From Podospora pseudoanserina (lineage: Eukaryota > Ascomycota > Sordariomycetes > Sordariales > Podosporaceae): 64,000 nt of DNA. A program made the position numbers and the translations under genes. The notes under the pieces were generated by a model. The model was not told the DNA's origin. It saw only the letters and a program-made list of their open reading frames with translations, and made no database searches. The stretch spans positions 4,464,001 to 4,528,000 of the forward strand of contig NC_085921.1 of assembly GCF_035222485.1 (NCBI RefSeq). The letters are read 5' to 3'. Each line of letters starts with the position of its first letter. The stretch's first letter is position 1. Below, one piece after another: positions 24,289 to 37,333 of this stretch.

Positions 24289-25282
24289 ATGGCCTCAATA
24301 CCAACAACAAGACGAGGGCTCGCCGCCGCCATGCGGGGAGCCGTGAGACCTCGGTCTCTCGAGCAACAATTTCAAGCACTGCGACTAAATGCCAAGGGTT
24401 CTAGGTGCCTGTCCACCCAGTCCTTCCAGGCCGCTCCCGAGATCGATTCCGTGAAGCTCGAGGGCACGATTCGAGCCAGACACGCCCGCGCGGTACCAGT
24501 ATCGCCATCCTACTTCTCGCGCACATCGCGGTTCAACGACAGCTATCTCGCCCTCGACAAGCTGCTCAGGGTCTACGGAAATCTCCCCACCATTCCCGCC
24601 AACGCCGTCGAGCGCGTGTCTTGGAAGACCCTGGACGATTTCAGACATGCCGTCGGTGAACAGGTCAAGGCAACCGACTATGTAAAGTGCCTCGCCATCG
24701 TGAAGCGGTTACATCAGATTCACCCGAAAATCAAGCCTGCCCCGGTTATTCAGGCGTTGAACGACTTCAAGCGGAGTGTCCAGGCCTTCAGCAACGAAAC
24801 TGTCAAGAAAACGCTTGATAAGTACGGGCGGTCTTTGGGCAGCGGCAGGAGGAAATCGTCTTCGGCACGGGCTTGGCTTGTGGAGGGCAATGGGGAGGTT
24901 CTAGTCAATGGCAAGACCCTCGCGGATTATTTCGGACGGGTTCATGATCGCGAGAGTGCCGTTTGGGCGCTCCATGCCACTGGTCGCATGGACAAATACA
25001 ATGTTTGGGCACGCGTGGAAGGAGGCGGTACCACAGGGCAGGCGGAGGCCCTTACGTTGGCCATTTCAAGAGCTCTCATGGTTCATGAGCCTGCTCTGAA
25101 ACCTGCATTGAGAAGAGGCAAGTGCTGGCATGGGTGGCTTCACACTGGTTCCGGTTCTATGGGATATATGCTGACTGGTGTTTACTGTAGCTGGTTGTGT
25201 CACACGCGATCCAAGAAGGGTGGAGAGAAAGAAGCATGGCCGCGTGAAGGCGAGAAAGAGACCTGCGTGGGTCAAGAGATAG
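24289..25282 (+). CDS. MRPS9: Mitochondrial small-subunit ribosomal protein uS9m
   Basis: Two exons (24289-25117, 25191-25282) give 306 aa. Residues 1-45 are Arg/Ala-rich and lack acids at the start, a mitochondrial targeting sequence. A fungal-type extension follows, and the uS9 fold lies in the C-terminal 130 residues: Gly-Glu-Val-Leu-Val-Asn-Gly-Lys, a Gly-Gly-Gly-Thr-Thr-Gly-Gln-Ala-Glu-Ala segment, and Arg-Arg-Ala-Gly-Cys-Val-Thr-Arg-Asp. The basic tail ends Trp-Val-Lys-Arg, the universal uS9 terminus that reaches the ribosomal P site. The 73-bp intron uses a GC donor (G|GCAAGT) with CTGAC branch and TAG acceptor. A GT donor nearby would break the frame and lose the conserved Arg-Arg-Ala-Gly. 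Confidence 0.93.
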
Positions 25283-27069
25283 AGCGGTTTAGTGGAAGCA
25301 TTGAGCTGTCTTGGGTTTCGCATAACGGATCGAGCCTGGGCAGGGTGCTGCCCCAGTTTTTCTCTATATGTAAGCCTGACTTCTGTAACAACCAAACTAC
25401 CAACCATAGATGCGACTCAAGGGCTTGTTCGCACGGGCACTCCCATAACTGTACAATACAAAGCCATCGGGGCCCTCCGGTTTATAGAACACAACGTGCC
25501 CAGTCAGTCAAGGAGGGAAGGAAAAGGCATCTATAACGAGCCATACTATGCCTGAGAGGTCTCGGCAGGTCAGCCAACACGGCACGCCGCCGAACATGAG
25601 GCGACGAGGAGAGCCAGTGAGAACTCGGTTTGCCAACCGGAGGTGCTGCTCGGGCGGAAGGAAATGGGACAGAAACGTGGCAAGTCCTCGGTCCGCATGG
25701 CTTCTGCCCCTGCTCATAACCCAGTCTCCGGCTTGACGATTGGCTCTCGGTCAAACCATGTCGGCGACTTGTTGATTTTGGAAGACGGGATATATGAGCC
25801 GCACGAACGTGTTTCCAATTGTCCACGGCCTTGGCTAGGTATAGGACCACGATCCCCCTGACTGTCAAAACTAGACCATGCAGCGACCCACCAAAGTGCG
25901 ACGATGCGAACGGCCAGCCCGCGGGTAGAGAGAAAACAACATATGAGCGGCTTGGTGTTGATGTGTTCCATATTACGTTGCTCGGCGGTCACCAGAGTTG
26001 GTGACTGTTTGCCCTCCGGCAACGGCTTGCTTTCCACTGATCCGCCGTTTCATTCCGCCGTTGAGGAAGAACAGGTGGGTTGCCGCCTCGCACAGACATT
26101 GTGGCTTGACTAGTTGTCACACAAGGCTTCGAGAAGGGGGTTCCCGAGGTGTGTATGGGATGTTCGTAGTGTTGGGATGTTCCATGTGAGCTGATGCAAA
26201 TCACATGGCTTACGACTCACCTCAGATTCCAACCTCGATATTCTGTTGTCATCTTTAAAACACACTCAAACACAAAAGCCTAATGAGGAAGTCGCATGCT
26301 CAACAAGGTAAACCGTTACACCATGTCGAGGGTCCGGAGTTAGTCCAGTGCGATGACAGCTGAAAGGACAGAATTGCCTAGTTGATCCAGAGCTAGGTAG
26401 AGGCTAGTGTAGATGACGCCGAGTGCCGGATATGTTTAGAACGGATCATCTACAGGATCTAGTGCCAGTACGACGTTTGTGATTCAGACTCACCAACAGC
26501 ATCAATTTTAGGTGATCTACAAAAACATTCAGCTTCCTAGTGTTGGAGATCGGCGACCACTTGAATCCAAACCTGGTGATGTCGCAGTCCCGCAATGTTT
26601 CCAAAGTCGTGAAGCATCATGAGCTGAATCGAAGACGCCCCCATCGCATGTCAACCCGAAATCCGCCTGCCTTCAAACCGAGTCAACAACGGACGAGTGG
26701 ATGCCCCTCGTCGGCTCACGCTCTCAAAGCGGATGATGGAAGTGAGGCATATCCGCGCCAGAAAAAAAACAAAGGCTCGCGGCTGGTTCATCATGCAATG
26801 CATCTCTGTCGAACGTCGTTAAGTACCAGCGGCCGTGTTGTCATGCGCATCAGGTAGTGGAAGTACATCGCGGCCTCGGCAAAGGGGGTTCCAGAAGCTG
26901 CCGCAATACAGCCTCTGATTGGGCGGCAACGGCTTCTTGGCTGGCTTTGGGCCAACCCCCCGGTCAGATACGACGCGGTGCATGCGAGCACAGACAGGGA
27001 TCTACCTCGCATCTCTGGACTCTGTTTGACGACATTCCACCCCTTCCCCTGGCATCTTTAAGTCAACGA

Positions 27070-27088
27070 CATGGATCCGGGATCCATG
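27070..27088. repeat. 9-bp inverted repeat with 1-bp spacer
   Basis: CATGGATCC and GGATCCATG flank a single G, giving a perfect 9-bp dyad. It lies in the long gene-free region, about 2.5 kb before the candidate TATA box. It could bind a dimeric factor or be chance; nothing else marks it. Confidence 0.6.
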
Positions 27089-29605
27089 AGCCCTCCTTCA
27101 TTATAACAGATATACTAACCTAATGCACGACAGCACCGCTGTACCAGTACCTGTGGCCCAACCAACCAAGTGCCGACCTCTATCTCCGCCCAAGGGAAGA
27201 AAAAAAAAGTCAGTTCTGCTCTGTCGGAGGTGGTTGCACCTATGGCACCCATGCCCTGCACGAGGCGTGGGAGACATGGAAGCAGCAGTAGGGCAATAAT
27301 GGGAAGGATCTCTTCTCTTGCTATTTAGCTATCTAGGATCCAACGCTCAGACAGTGGATTCCAACAGCCTTTTTTATTCCTTCAAACAAATGGATATCGG
27401 GCCGGCCCAATGCGTTCTGGCGGGAGTTTCGAGATGGGAAGGGTTGAGACCGAAAAAACACTCATCTTCTTCCATCCTGTTCTGCGCTGCTGAGGTAGCC
27501 CAGGTGCTGCAGCCGCTACACGCGATAGTGGAGAGAACATCCTGCGGGCACTCCGGCTCCTTTCACCACCACCGCGAGGTGTAAATATTCTCTCAGCCAA
27601 GAACTTGGACACTGACTGATTCATTCAGTGATTCGTGGGGCCCCTTTTTTTACGCCGGCAGTTGCTTTTTTCCTCCCACAAGAGTAACTACCGCAAGTCC
27701 GCAGCAGCCCGACAGCTTAGCGGCTGGCACTTGTGAGACATTTGAAGCATCTGCCCTTTCCCTTGGGACCAGGGAGGGAAGTACTTGCCAAACCGGGCGA
27801 CGTGACGGTCTCAAACAGAGCGATGATTTGACGCACCCTCAGTGAGTTCCAGGGCCAGAGCCCTGGTTCCATCCGGTCGTTGACCCAGGCATGACGAATG
27901 TAGAGGGAAGGTGTGGTCCACTTTAAAAACCTGCCATTTTGGGACGGCACGTTTTTCACGTCCAGCGAGAGAGGGTCTTGCTGTGAGGCCGGGAGGGCAG
28001 GGCAGGGCAGCCAGTGGAATTGTTTTCTCTGGAGATCATCACGCTGGACACACCAACCTTTTTCCCGTCCATCGCCTCGTACCGGACAACTGACCAAGGA
28101 TGCCATAATACGGAGTCAACGAACAGGCAGAGGTTTCCGCGCCAAGCATTCAGAGGTCGGCGCTCTTGTCGCTCGTTGTTTGATGTTGGCTCCAACGCTG
28201 TCCAGGGTTCTCGGCATCTTGTTCGTGCTGTCCAGGTTCCCATGCGAGCCAAGCTGTTTAGTACCATCGCCCCATTAGGCCCTCTTACCTGTCATCATCA
28301 AGATCGGAGCCCCATCCGTTTTATTTCTCAGATTTCTCTTTCCATTACCTCAGAAGACCGGGTCTGCCAAAACCAAAACGCCATGCCGAGGCACGGGCCG
28401 ACCATGCGGACCTGCAAGCTACCGAGTAACCAGGCAGAAGAGACAGATGGTTGAATCACCAATGAAAAGGAAAAAAACAAGAGGATGTTGCTGCACAGGA
28501 GAAACAAAAACGCAGACCGGTTTCGTTGCCAGACAAACGGTTCTTGGGGCATCGCTCAAGGGGTCTGGTCTACGGCCAATGTTTCGAACATTGAGACCGT
28601 TAGCCCGACATCTCGCCAGTCCCGGCCTCACCTTAGCTTCCGAGGCTATGATTGATCGGTTGACAATGACCTCGACATTAGCACGGCCATTGCCCAGGTC
28701 TGTGACCGAGGGCAGGGGATTCTGTGACTTCTTTCTTTTCTCCCTACCGGTTTGTCTGACAATGGGTTATGGAATGAGCTTGTGTCCGGAGAGAACTGCT
28801 CGAGGACTCAGCATCAACTCTTTATTCGTCGATGCTACGGAGGGGGCATATCCCACACGCTCCGCCTGGTCAACACCACCGCAAAAGAAGTAAGCCATCG
28901 CCAATTCAGACGTCACACATCATCATCAGCGCGGCTCGGGTTCTACGTACGCCACAGATTCACATTCAGCCCGGCAAGCCTTCCGGATCCCAAGATCCAC
29001 CGAGCCCCCTGTCTGCCCGCGATCCGATCCTGGCGCTGGAAAGGCGTCTCGCTTCGTGGGGGGGGTCGCCGTAGATCTCTCGGCCCTGCTTAAACCCCCA
29101 GTCCATCTGAACATTGTTTCTCGATACACACCTCACATAGCACCCCATGTGTGTCTTAAGCCAAGAGGTCCATTCTGTCTAGGTACGTCGCCCGTGGATC
29201 TAAAATGGCTGTAGGTGGGTGTGGAGAAGCGTCAAAGTCCTCCAGATCGACGAGGGACTAAAGAGGTACCTTGCCTCGCTAGTACCTCTATGTATACTCC
29301 ATTGCCCAGCACCAAGCCGCACTTTTCTACCTTTGCCCTGTTGTTGAACTTTCTTTTTGTTCTCTTGCGGCAACCTAGCTCGGCATTCACACTACATCTC
29401 CCTGCGCCTCCAACGGCCAGTCTTGGGAAGTATACACGCTAGTCTCTCCAAACAACCGACGATATCGCCAACACTGCTGTGCAGTTTGGAGTAGTCGCCG
29501 TTGTGGTTGTCTGCGCAGCCGCGCTTCTGCTGACCGTGCAGCCCGGTCTGAGTCCTGATACCCAAATCCACCTGCGAGCGAGCAAGCAAATTCTCGGGAG
29601 TCGTC

Positions 29606-29613
29606 TATATAAG
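29606..29613 (+). promoter_or_regulatory. Candidate TATA box
   Basis: TATATAAG fits the TATAWAWR consensus and lies about 1.03 kb before the start codon of the Q-rich regulator gene at 30648. A C/T-rich leader follows. If it is the core promoter, the 5' UTR would be close to 1 kb, unless it contains an intron. Confidence 0.4.
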
Positions 29614-30647
29614 ACCCGAGCCGATTCGTCTCTAGTCCCGCAGTCTCCACGCACAACCAAACTCGGCGGTCCCTTGCCTTTGTTCTCTCTTCTTCCCGAC
29701 TATCTGCTGCGACGACATCATCCAGCCATACAAGTTCTGGACCCCCTCCGCTGATTCAGCAAGACTCGACCTCCTACACTGCGTTTCTGAGCTGTAGGTG
29801 AACGCGAGTCAGGCTTTCCGCAACATTCTCGAAGCCCTTCAACAAGGCCAAAGCCTGGAGAGACTTGAACCTCGAAAGCCTTCGGCTTTGCAACTTTTGA
29901 AGCCTGTCAGTCTTTGACCCGGGATCTTCCCAGCTGGTTCCCCTCCACCGTTGATCTATCGCCGTCTCTCTCTCCGCTCGGAGCCAAGTTTCTCTTCCAC
30001 ACCGAACACCAGGTCCCTCCTTGCCCCTTCTGATACCGCAATCGGCGACTATCCAAGGCAAGATCCGTCCTGCCTTCGACTGGTCAAGTCCGTTCCATCT
30101 CCACTCTCGCGCGCAGAGCCCTCCTTAGCTCTTGCGGGACTTGTGGCCTCACCTCACCCGCTGTGGCAGAAAGAAAATCTATCCGCGGGCTCTAAGCCTA
30201 TCGTCGTCATCGATAAAACACATCACGGCTGCGCCAGATATCACCCGGCGACCTACGGCTTCCCGCTTCACGGCTCTCGGCTGGATACTTCGAATTCACA
30301 CGTCGGTAACACCACGGGTTCCAAGAGTCTGGAAACGCGACGTCTTCTAATCGTTTTCCCTGACGGCGTTGACACGTCCGTTTCCCCCTAGCGGTTGTTA
30401 GTTGATTTCCGTTGCGTTAGTGTTGCTTGCGCGCGCGTGCGGTCATCCCTCCCTAACGCACCACCAAAGTTTTTTTCTCATTTTTCGACATCGAGATCTA
30501 CCAGAGACACCTGTGGTCCGTGGCCGATCGACTCGCCAACGAAGCCGGGTCTTTTTTACCTCGCGCGTCTACTCCACTCTCTAGCGGGACACGGAGTGGA
30601 CTCGGCAACACTTGGACTTCGCAGGCAGTTATTTCGACGTCAAGGGC

Positions 30648-31923
30648 ATGGACGACTCTCGAGGCCAGAGGAGGCAGAATGATCCGCCCACCTACAGCCG
30701 GCAACATCACCCCGCGCTGCAGGCGCAGGCAGGACAGGATCGGAGGTCATTTACGGGTACACAGAGGGATAGCAGGTTCCAGACGACATCACTGAGTTCT
30801 TCGCCCGCCGGATCTTCCCGCGGAATGGGTGGTTCAGCCGGATACGGCGCTTACTACCAGGACTCAACAACGACCTCGTTCCCCGCGACGGCCATGACAC
30901 AGGGCGCGCTGGGCTATCATCACTCTGCCGCTGACTACGGACAGCCAGACTCACGGCAAACACAGAGCTTTGCCGGCACGTACAATCCATCCATGATGTA
31001 CAACGTCCAGCAGGCAACAGGGGGGCAGAGTGCCGGCGTGTACGATGCGAGTCAACAGTTTTCCTCGCGGCAAGCCGCAGGTCTTCCAATGATGACGGAT
31101 GTCACGGCCCCCTACTTCTCAAGCGAGCCAACCAATACCACATCCGCCCTCCAAGCCCAGGCGCAGACGTCAAGCACGCCACAGGTATATCAGCAGCCGG
31201 GCTTGCATGGCTATTCTACCAGCAGCATGGCAGCTATTGGAGGAATCACTACGCAGACCACTCCTGCTGCGGAAGTCAGGATGGAGGAAGAATATCCCGC
31301 CACAGGAGGGCTGGACGATGCATATGCGCAATACCAATCAGCGCTCAAGGGAATCTTCAAGGACATCCGAAATGGTGCTCTAGCCACTGCCGGAGAATCC
31401 CTTCTTCAGGTCTCGACTTGGCTTTTGGGACACGTTGTTGAACTAGGTAAGTCGGGTGAAACTTTTTCCACCCTGGGTCTCTCGAAACCTGCTTCTGACA
31501 GTGATCCCTTGCTCCAGGCCTCACGTCTGACGATCAGAATCTCCATGGCGAACGTATCAAGCTGTGGAACGACTTCAACTATGCCTGGCTCGGCATGTTC
31601 CAGCGCCAGAAAGAAATGATGGAATCCGGACAGCAATTACAGCGCTCCCAAAGCCTAGTGCCGCAAGAAGAGCTGGAAAAGATGGCCAAGGAGCTGATCA
31701 AGTATTGCGACAACATCGAGCGACATGGTTTGGTAGACTATCAGTACGGAGTATGGGAAGAGCAAATTATCGAAAGTACGTATCACAACGGCCCCTTTTT
31801 GATCTAGCTACTTGATCACTAACCACCGCACCAGTCCTTGGAGAGTGCGTCGATCTTTACGAGTCGGCCAACGCCTCTGGCAGCAGCGGAGGCGAGGGAT
31901 CCTCCAGCTCACGTCGGCGATGA
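30648..31923 (+). CDS. Q-rich protein, RfeF-like putative regulator
   Basis: Three exons (30648-31446, 31518-31775, 31835-31923) give 381 aa, with GTAAGT and GTACGT donors and matching phases. Residues 1-220 are low-complexity (Gln, Ser, Ala, Tyr, Thr), like an activation or condensate-forming region. The conserved part is C-terminal (about 225-365): Asp-Asp-Ala-Tyr-Ala-Gln-Tyr, a Leu-Leu-Gln-Val-Ser-Thr-Trp-Leu-Leu block, Leu-Trp-Asn-Asp-Phe-Asn-Tyr-Ala-Trp-Leu, and Glu-Arg-His-Gly-Leu-Val-Asp-Tyr-Gln-Tyr-Gly. From memory this block resembles fungal proteins annotated as transcription factor RfeF; I cannot confirm that here and no DNA-binding motif is visible. The tail is Ser/Gly-rich and ends in Arg-Arg-Arg. 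The frame is open upstream of 30648 but has no nearby ATG, so this Met is the simplest start. Confidence 0.8.
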
Positions 31924-34900
31924 AGAGGCTGAAGAACGAGGACGCAGTCAATTGATGTCTGGCTTTTCCCAATCCGGAGATTAGTTTTGCCCTTTTGGAG
32001 TCTTTCGATGTCAGGACCCAGACATTCATGTACCACCACATTGCCTTGCGCTCCACATGCATCATTTGTGTGTCTTTCTTTTCCTTGGCTGTTTGCCCTG
32101 TTTATCGGTTGTCATGTGCTCCAGCAAGGAGTTGGACGGGTCACCTTAATACCTCTTATGTTTTGTGGGGATGTACTGGGACTGGGAGGACAGAGAGCTG
32201 GACGATGTGGGATGTGATGAAGGCATCTCATCTCTAGCTCTCGCTCGGCACTCCTGGGAATGGAGCGTTTTCCTAATCTGGGATTGGATCTTACGGCAAA
32301 GGGGGAGAACACATGCAAGGGCCCGCAACGTCCGTGACGACGTGCGGAATAGGAAAGGCTTCTTCTAGCGGAGGTTGCCGCCTCGGATCTCTTCGATGGA
32401 AAGGCGGTTGGTGATTCTGGCCAATTGGGCTATGGAGCTTTTCAGAGCATTGCTTGCTTGTGTATCTTCTGTTAGGAATGGGTTCGTCAGGAATCCGACA
32501 GGGCAAGGATGTTGTGAAGCTCTCTGCCATGGCAGAACCTCCCACAAGGAGGAGATGGAAACCGGCTTGTACCGCTTTGATCAATTGAGGAAAAGTTATC
32601 AAGATGTTTGTGATGATGACCGTATATGCCTCTTGGCCAGAGCTGCGCAGAGATACGAGTATAACTGGCCGGGGGCAACGCCGTGAGTGACGAACATGGG
32701 CAATGATGGATTACAGGTCTGGATCAGGTGAATAAAACAGAAAACAATAGAGTAATTAAAAAAGTTGGCCAGTGATATGTTGTTCGTACCTGTCACCAGT
32801 GTACATGAATACCATCCACCTCGAAGCACCCCTATCTATCTCATCATGCTCTTGCAGGTCACCAAATGAAGCTGATGAAGGCTGATTACTGATAAACAAG
32901 GCTTGAGAAGCAAAATCAGAACAGGGCTGAGGGTTATATCGCCCTCAACAACGGGGGCCAACGCCTCAATGGGTCACCTCAGCTGATGTATCACGGCGTT
33001 GAGTGATCAGTCCATCTGTCAGGAAAGCCCAGGGGGGGAAGAGTTGAAATTGGGATGGGGGCTCCAGTGGTTGGACTGCTACACAAGGCAAGAAAGACCG
33101 AGTTACATGCGATGTCTCCGAGCAGCGCTGAAAGCAGAAACTAGCGGCGCTGCAATTGAAAGCGCCAAGGCCCCGTGAGACAGAGAAACTGGCCCAATCA
33201 GTTTGCAACGTTTGCCAGACGGGGCTAACCAAACTGCTGGGTCAGGGCCGGCTAGCTCTTTTGGGCCAATAGCACTTTCTCACTTTATTATCCCAAATCC
33301 CTTATTTCTACCTGGCTTTCTTTTCCCAGATCATCACACCCACATCCTCAACGAGACCGCGGTCGGTCGGCACTACCAGCAGCAGAATGATTGATTGTCT
33401 TCTCAACTCATCGCCCCATCTTGTCTGCGGTTCTCCTCCACGTCGGCCCCTACCCGTTGACACCCCCTGGTCGTGCTGTCGGCACACACACATTATCTCT
33501 CCACCATGAGAGGCAGGTGAAGTTACAACGCCAAGAAGCCTTGTTGTGCAGAGACAAAGTTACACCAGATTGACCAGTGTGTCTCGCAACACCAAAGTAC
33601 CCGTCAGGTACCCAGTTGCGCTGCAGAATCGAGTGGGCCTCACGCTACTGCAAGTCACCCGCCAATTGTCACTCACATTTCACCTGCACACATCTCCAGC
33701 CGATCGCCTTTCCCAGGGAGCCATCTCCCGTCCGTCCCCTGATATTATATCGAGTGCCACAGCAGCAGAAACCGTGCAGCTCACTGGTTTCCCTGCAGGA
33801 ACACTTGTCAGCGTTAGACTCACCTTTGATCCTCATCTTCAACATCCCCTCTCTGATTGGGCACAGCACACGGCCGACCTCGCCGACCGAGATAACAAGC
33901 ACATAGACGCCAAGACACAGGCGATGGCGCTCATCAACTTTTGCGGGTGATTGCAGCGAGATGTCTCTGACCCGTGGTAGAGACGGCGACTTATACATCA
34001 GCTCCGAAATGGCCTGTACTCTCCGACCTACCTATCTACGATCAAACTACACACCACCACTACCTTACTTGCTAGACATACGAAGGGCGTCTGTGCTTGC
34101 CCAACAGCGGAAAGATTACAAAGTTCGTCTTACATACAGTCTCCGCCTACCCCGTGGCTTTTTGTTGCCCATGGTGGACCACTAGGAGGCACATCATTAG
34201 GGTATCAACAAGCATTCGATGCTTAGGATCACCCCCTCCATGATCTCCAGATCTCCGCAGCCGAGTCCCAGAACCATGGATCGAGATTCGGACGGCGCAC
34301 ATCAACCAACACCCCCACAGGACAGGGGTCTGGGTAGCTGTCAAGCATTTCTGGGGTCCAGTGAGCTGAGGAACTAGGTACCCTGTCACATTTTCATCAG
34401 CTTGCCTCAGCTGTATCACATTTTCACATCCCGCATTTCAAAACCTCAAAAGCAACAAAACAGAAGAGCCAAGCCGACGCGATGGTGACCGAGCCGCTTT
34501 TCTGCAGGGCATGAAGCTCACCTTACTTAACTGGGTGAAAGCTAACCCACTTCGATCTAACTTGTAGTGTTTTATGTGAGGCTTACCGGAGTGTTTACTC
34601 CTTGCTGAAGATGATGAGGATTGGCATAGACATTGCCGTAACGAGGGATGAACAGAAAACGATGATACCGCGACACACAGCCGAGCTGGCTTGGAATATG
34701 TCTGTGGACACCCGAGACAAGATACCAAAAGATTGAGGGTTGGAACTCAGATACACGGGGAACTGACAACCGCCATCCAGCCTCGTTTGTGACAGATCAC
34801 CGCCCTTTATCCCTCCCCACGGCAACGCTTCCTGTGTTTCTCGGGTCTTGATCGCCAGTCTCAGGCCGCCCAGCCCAGCCCTTAACTTTGACAGACGCCT

Positions 34901-36063
34901 GCCAAACAGGGACAGGACAAGTAACGTCCACCATTAGGGAGCTAGTCGTCGGTCCGCCGCCGGGCGCCCCAGATTTAGGGTCATCACCATGATTAGCCTG
35001 TAGGATGCCGCTGTGGCTTTAGTCAAGAACCCCGTCCTCCATCTCCCCTGCCTTGAAGGAAAAGGCCGAGCCTAGGAGTCACATGAGGTTTGCCTTGACA
35101 TACCCTACAGCGACTTCCACGGATGGATGATCAAGGGAACCTTGAGGGAGCGGAAGAGGGACAGGAGGCCTAAGGTTTTCGGGTTTTTTGTTCCGCTCGA
35201 GGACATGGCCGGGCACACACACAACGCTCGAGCAGAGTCGTTGCGTATATGGGCCATGGAGTGTGACATTTGCAAGAAGAAGTCAAACAAGGTACACTGA
35301 CTGGACGGACTTTATTCAACGCCCCATGCACGTAGCCGATAAGGGGATCACTTACATACATGCATGGTGAGCCATACGAGGGAGGAATGCAGGTCGCTCC
35401 TCCTACACCCTCTCCTTCCACAGCCAGGGGCATCATCCTTCGTGTTTCTTCTTCTACTCACCGAGACCTTCATGGGGAGGTGAGTAGATTCGGCGTGTGA
35501 CTGGACTGCAATCGCCCGTGAGGGTTAGGGAGTAGAAGAACAAAGTTTGCGAGGAGAGGTGGCGGCGCCTGCACCGGTCCGTTCGGCTAGGGTGCATTAG
35601 TTTTTGAAGGGAAAAGGTAGGCCGGGCTGGAGGGGATGGACATGTGATTTGTTGATCTGGGCCGAGAGGGAGTGGGAGGGCTGGGGAGGGCGGGTTACTA
35701 GGTTGGGTACTCCGTACAAATGGCGGTGGTGTGGGTGGTGAGTGAGGCTGTGGGTTGGGTCACTTGCGGTGTGGTGAGGGTGAGGTTGAGTACATAGGGA
35801 GGTGTATGTATATAGGGTGGGTGGAAGGGTGGGGTGTGCGGGGGGTATGCATAGCTTACCACGAACGGAGAGCAAAAGCCACACCATTAGGTGTACTCTG
35901 GTTGGAAAGGTAAGGCTGTAGAGGTATGTTTGATGTCAAAGTGTACAGATGGATTGATGATGATAGGTTGAGACTGTTTTCATGGAGATGTACCGTAATG
36001 TAATGAGATGACAAGCATGGCAATGGAAACTATTGATCGATTATTTGTCTAGTGATCATGGCC

Positions 36064-36100
36064 GTCTCTCTCTCTCACTCACTCACTCACACACACACAC
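36064..36100. repeat. Compound microsatellite (TC)n(ACTC)n(AC)n
   Basis: A 37-bp run changes from TC dinucleotides to ACTC tetranucleotides and then to AC dinucleotides. It is noncoding and likely to vary in length between strains. Confidence 0.9.
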
Positions 36101-37234
36101 GGATGGTGCCTGCGTTGGATGCTCACACCGAGGCACACCTCGCCTAAGGGGTGGGTGATTTCTTTTGACAGGAAAGCAGCAAGCATAGCGTAGAAGACAG
36201 ATGTGAGGCGCACACCGGTTTCATAGTTTTTTTCTTCTTTTGTTTCAAGTAACAACCTAGGCTGGGCATATCCACACGCACGCGGTGTTGTCATGAGTTT
36301 GCCTACCACGATCCCTAATTTCTCACTAGGTAGGTAGGATCGCTCATGGAGGTAGGCGTCAGTACACAGGCAAAAGAGTTGGGGAGGAGGTGCGGTGATG
36401 GCTTTTTGCTTAGATCTGTGAATGGATGGGGTTCAGCCTTGATTCATGTCAGTTACTGATCCATTCTAACAGGGTGAGAGGATGTGGGCGGGTAGGTTGG
36501 CGATTGAGATTTCCAAGTTGATCTACTGCCAGGTTGACGCAACGGCGGCCAAGTGGAAAGCTTTCCAGGATGGGAGAGAGTTGGAGAAACGATAACAGGG
36601 CGTTTGCTTGGAGTTAGTTGCTTGTTTTGGTATACTATGGGGGGACGGGGTAAAAGCATTTCTTTACTGCTTGGCTCTTTCGACAAAATGACATATCAGC
36701 CATCCTACTTTGCTTTAGAGTGGAGGTAGATAGTTTGTGAGTCACAGGTAGGTACCTGTAGTATAGTAAAGAGCACGCAGGATATGGAGTCTGTCCACTG
36801 CCTACATGCCTCCGTGTACAAAGGGGGGCAGGCTAACTTCCTTCTTGCCCTCTTGAAGTGCTGATTTTGAAAACGGAAAGACGTTCCGAAAAAGATGCTG
36901 GCCGTTGTTACAGTATATATGTATCACACTTATCTTGCTTTGACTAGGAATGGTTGACAGAGAGCACTGTTGACGTGAATCAATATACGGCCAGAAATAG
37001 TTCAATAGGCCTGCCTTTAAACACAGTTTACTACTTCTTGCTATCATCACTGGGCCTGGCATCTTTTGATGGTTAAGGAACAAGGCAATGGTCTTGACGC
37101 CAACACTTACAGCAACTCGAGGCTGAGAAATCAGCATAGAAGTAGGGTAAGAAAAAAAGAACAAATCAAGCGAAAATCAGTAAGAAAGAATTGTCATTTC
37201 ATTAGTCCATTTCATGCTTCATTTCATGCCACCT

Positions 37235-37264
37235 TGCTGTGTGCTGTGCTGTGCTGTGCTATGC
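37235..37264. repeat. Imperfect GTGCT pentanucleotide repeat
   Basis: About five copies of GTGCT-like units, ending in one altered unit (ATGCT). It lies just beyond the CNB1 stop, probably in its 3' UTR. Confidence 0.8.
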
Positions 37265-37333
37265 TAGAAAACTCTCTTGTTTGTTTGTCTAATGTTCGCA
37301 AAGCATGCCTGCCCATCATTCCTCTCCCCAGGT

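Larger units (their letters stand above)
25283..30647. other. Long gene-free stretch and leader before the Q-rich regulator gene
   Basis: About 5.4 kb with no convincing coding frame. The left end is the uS9m 3' UTR. The rest has low-complexity C/T blocks, a near-perfect inverted repeat at 27070-27088, and, from about 29600, a C/T-rich segment that looks like a long transcribed leader. Long complex upstream regions are common before fungal developmental regulators. Short open frames here show no motif or family resemblance. Confidence 0.5.
31924..37333. other. Long gene-free stretch between the Q-rich regulator gene and CNB1
   Basis: About 5.4 kb without a supportable complete gene. It includes the regulator 3' UTR, a possible minus-strand 3' exon at 32365-32468 (see findings), C/T-rich tracts, a microsatellite at 36064-36100, and pentanucleotide repeats at 37235-37264. 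The remaining open frames show no conserved motifs. Since CNB1 is on the minus strand, this is a convergent interval, which makes its length unusual. Confidence 0.45.
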
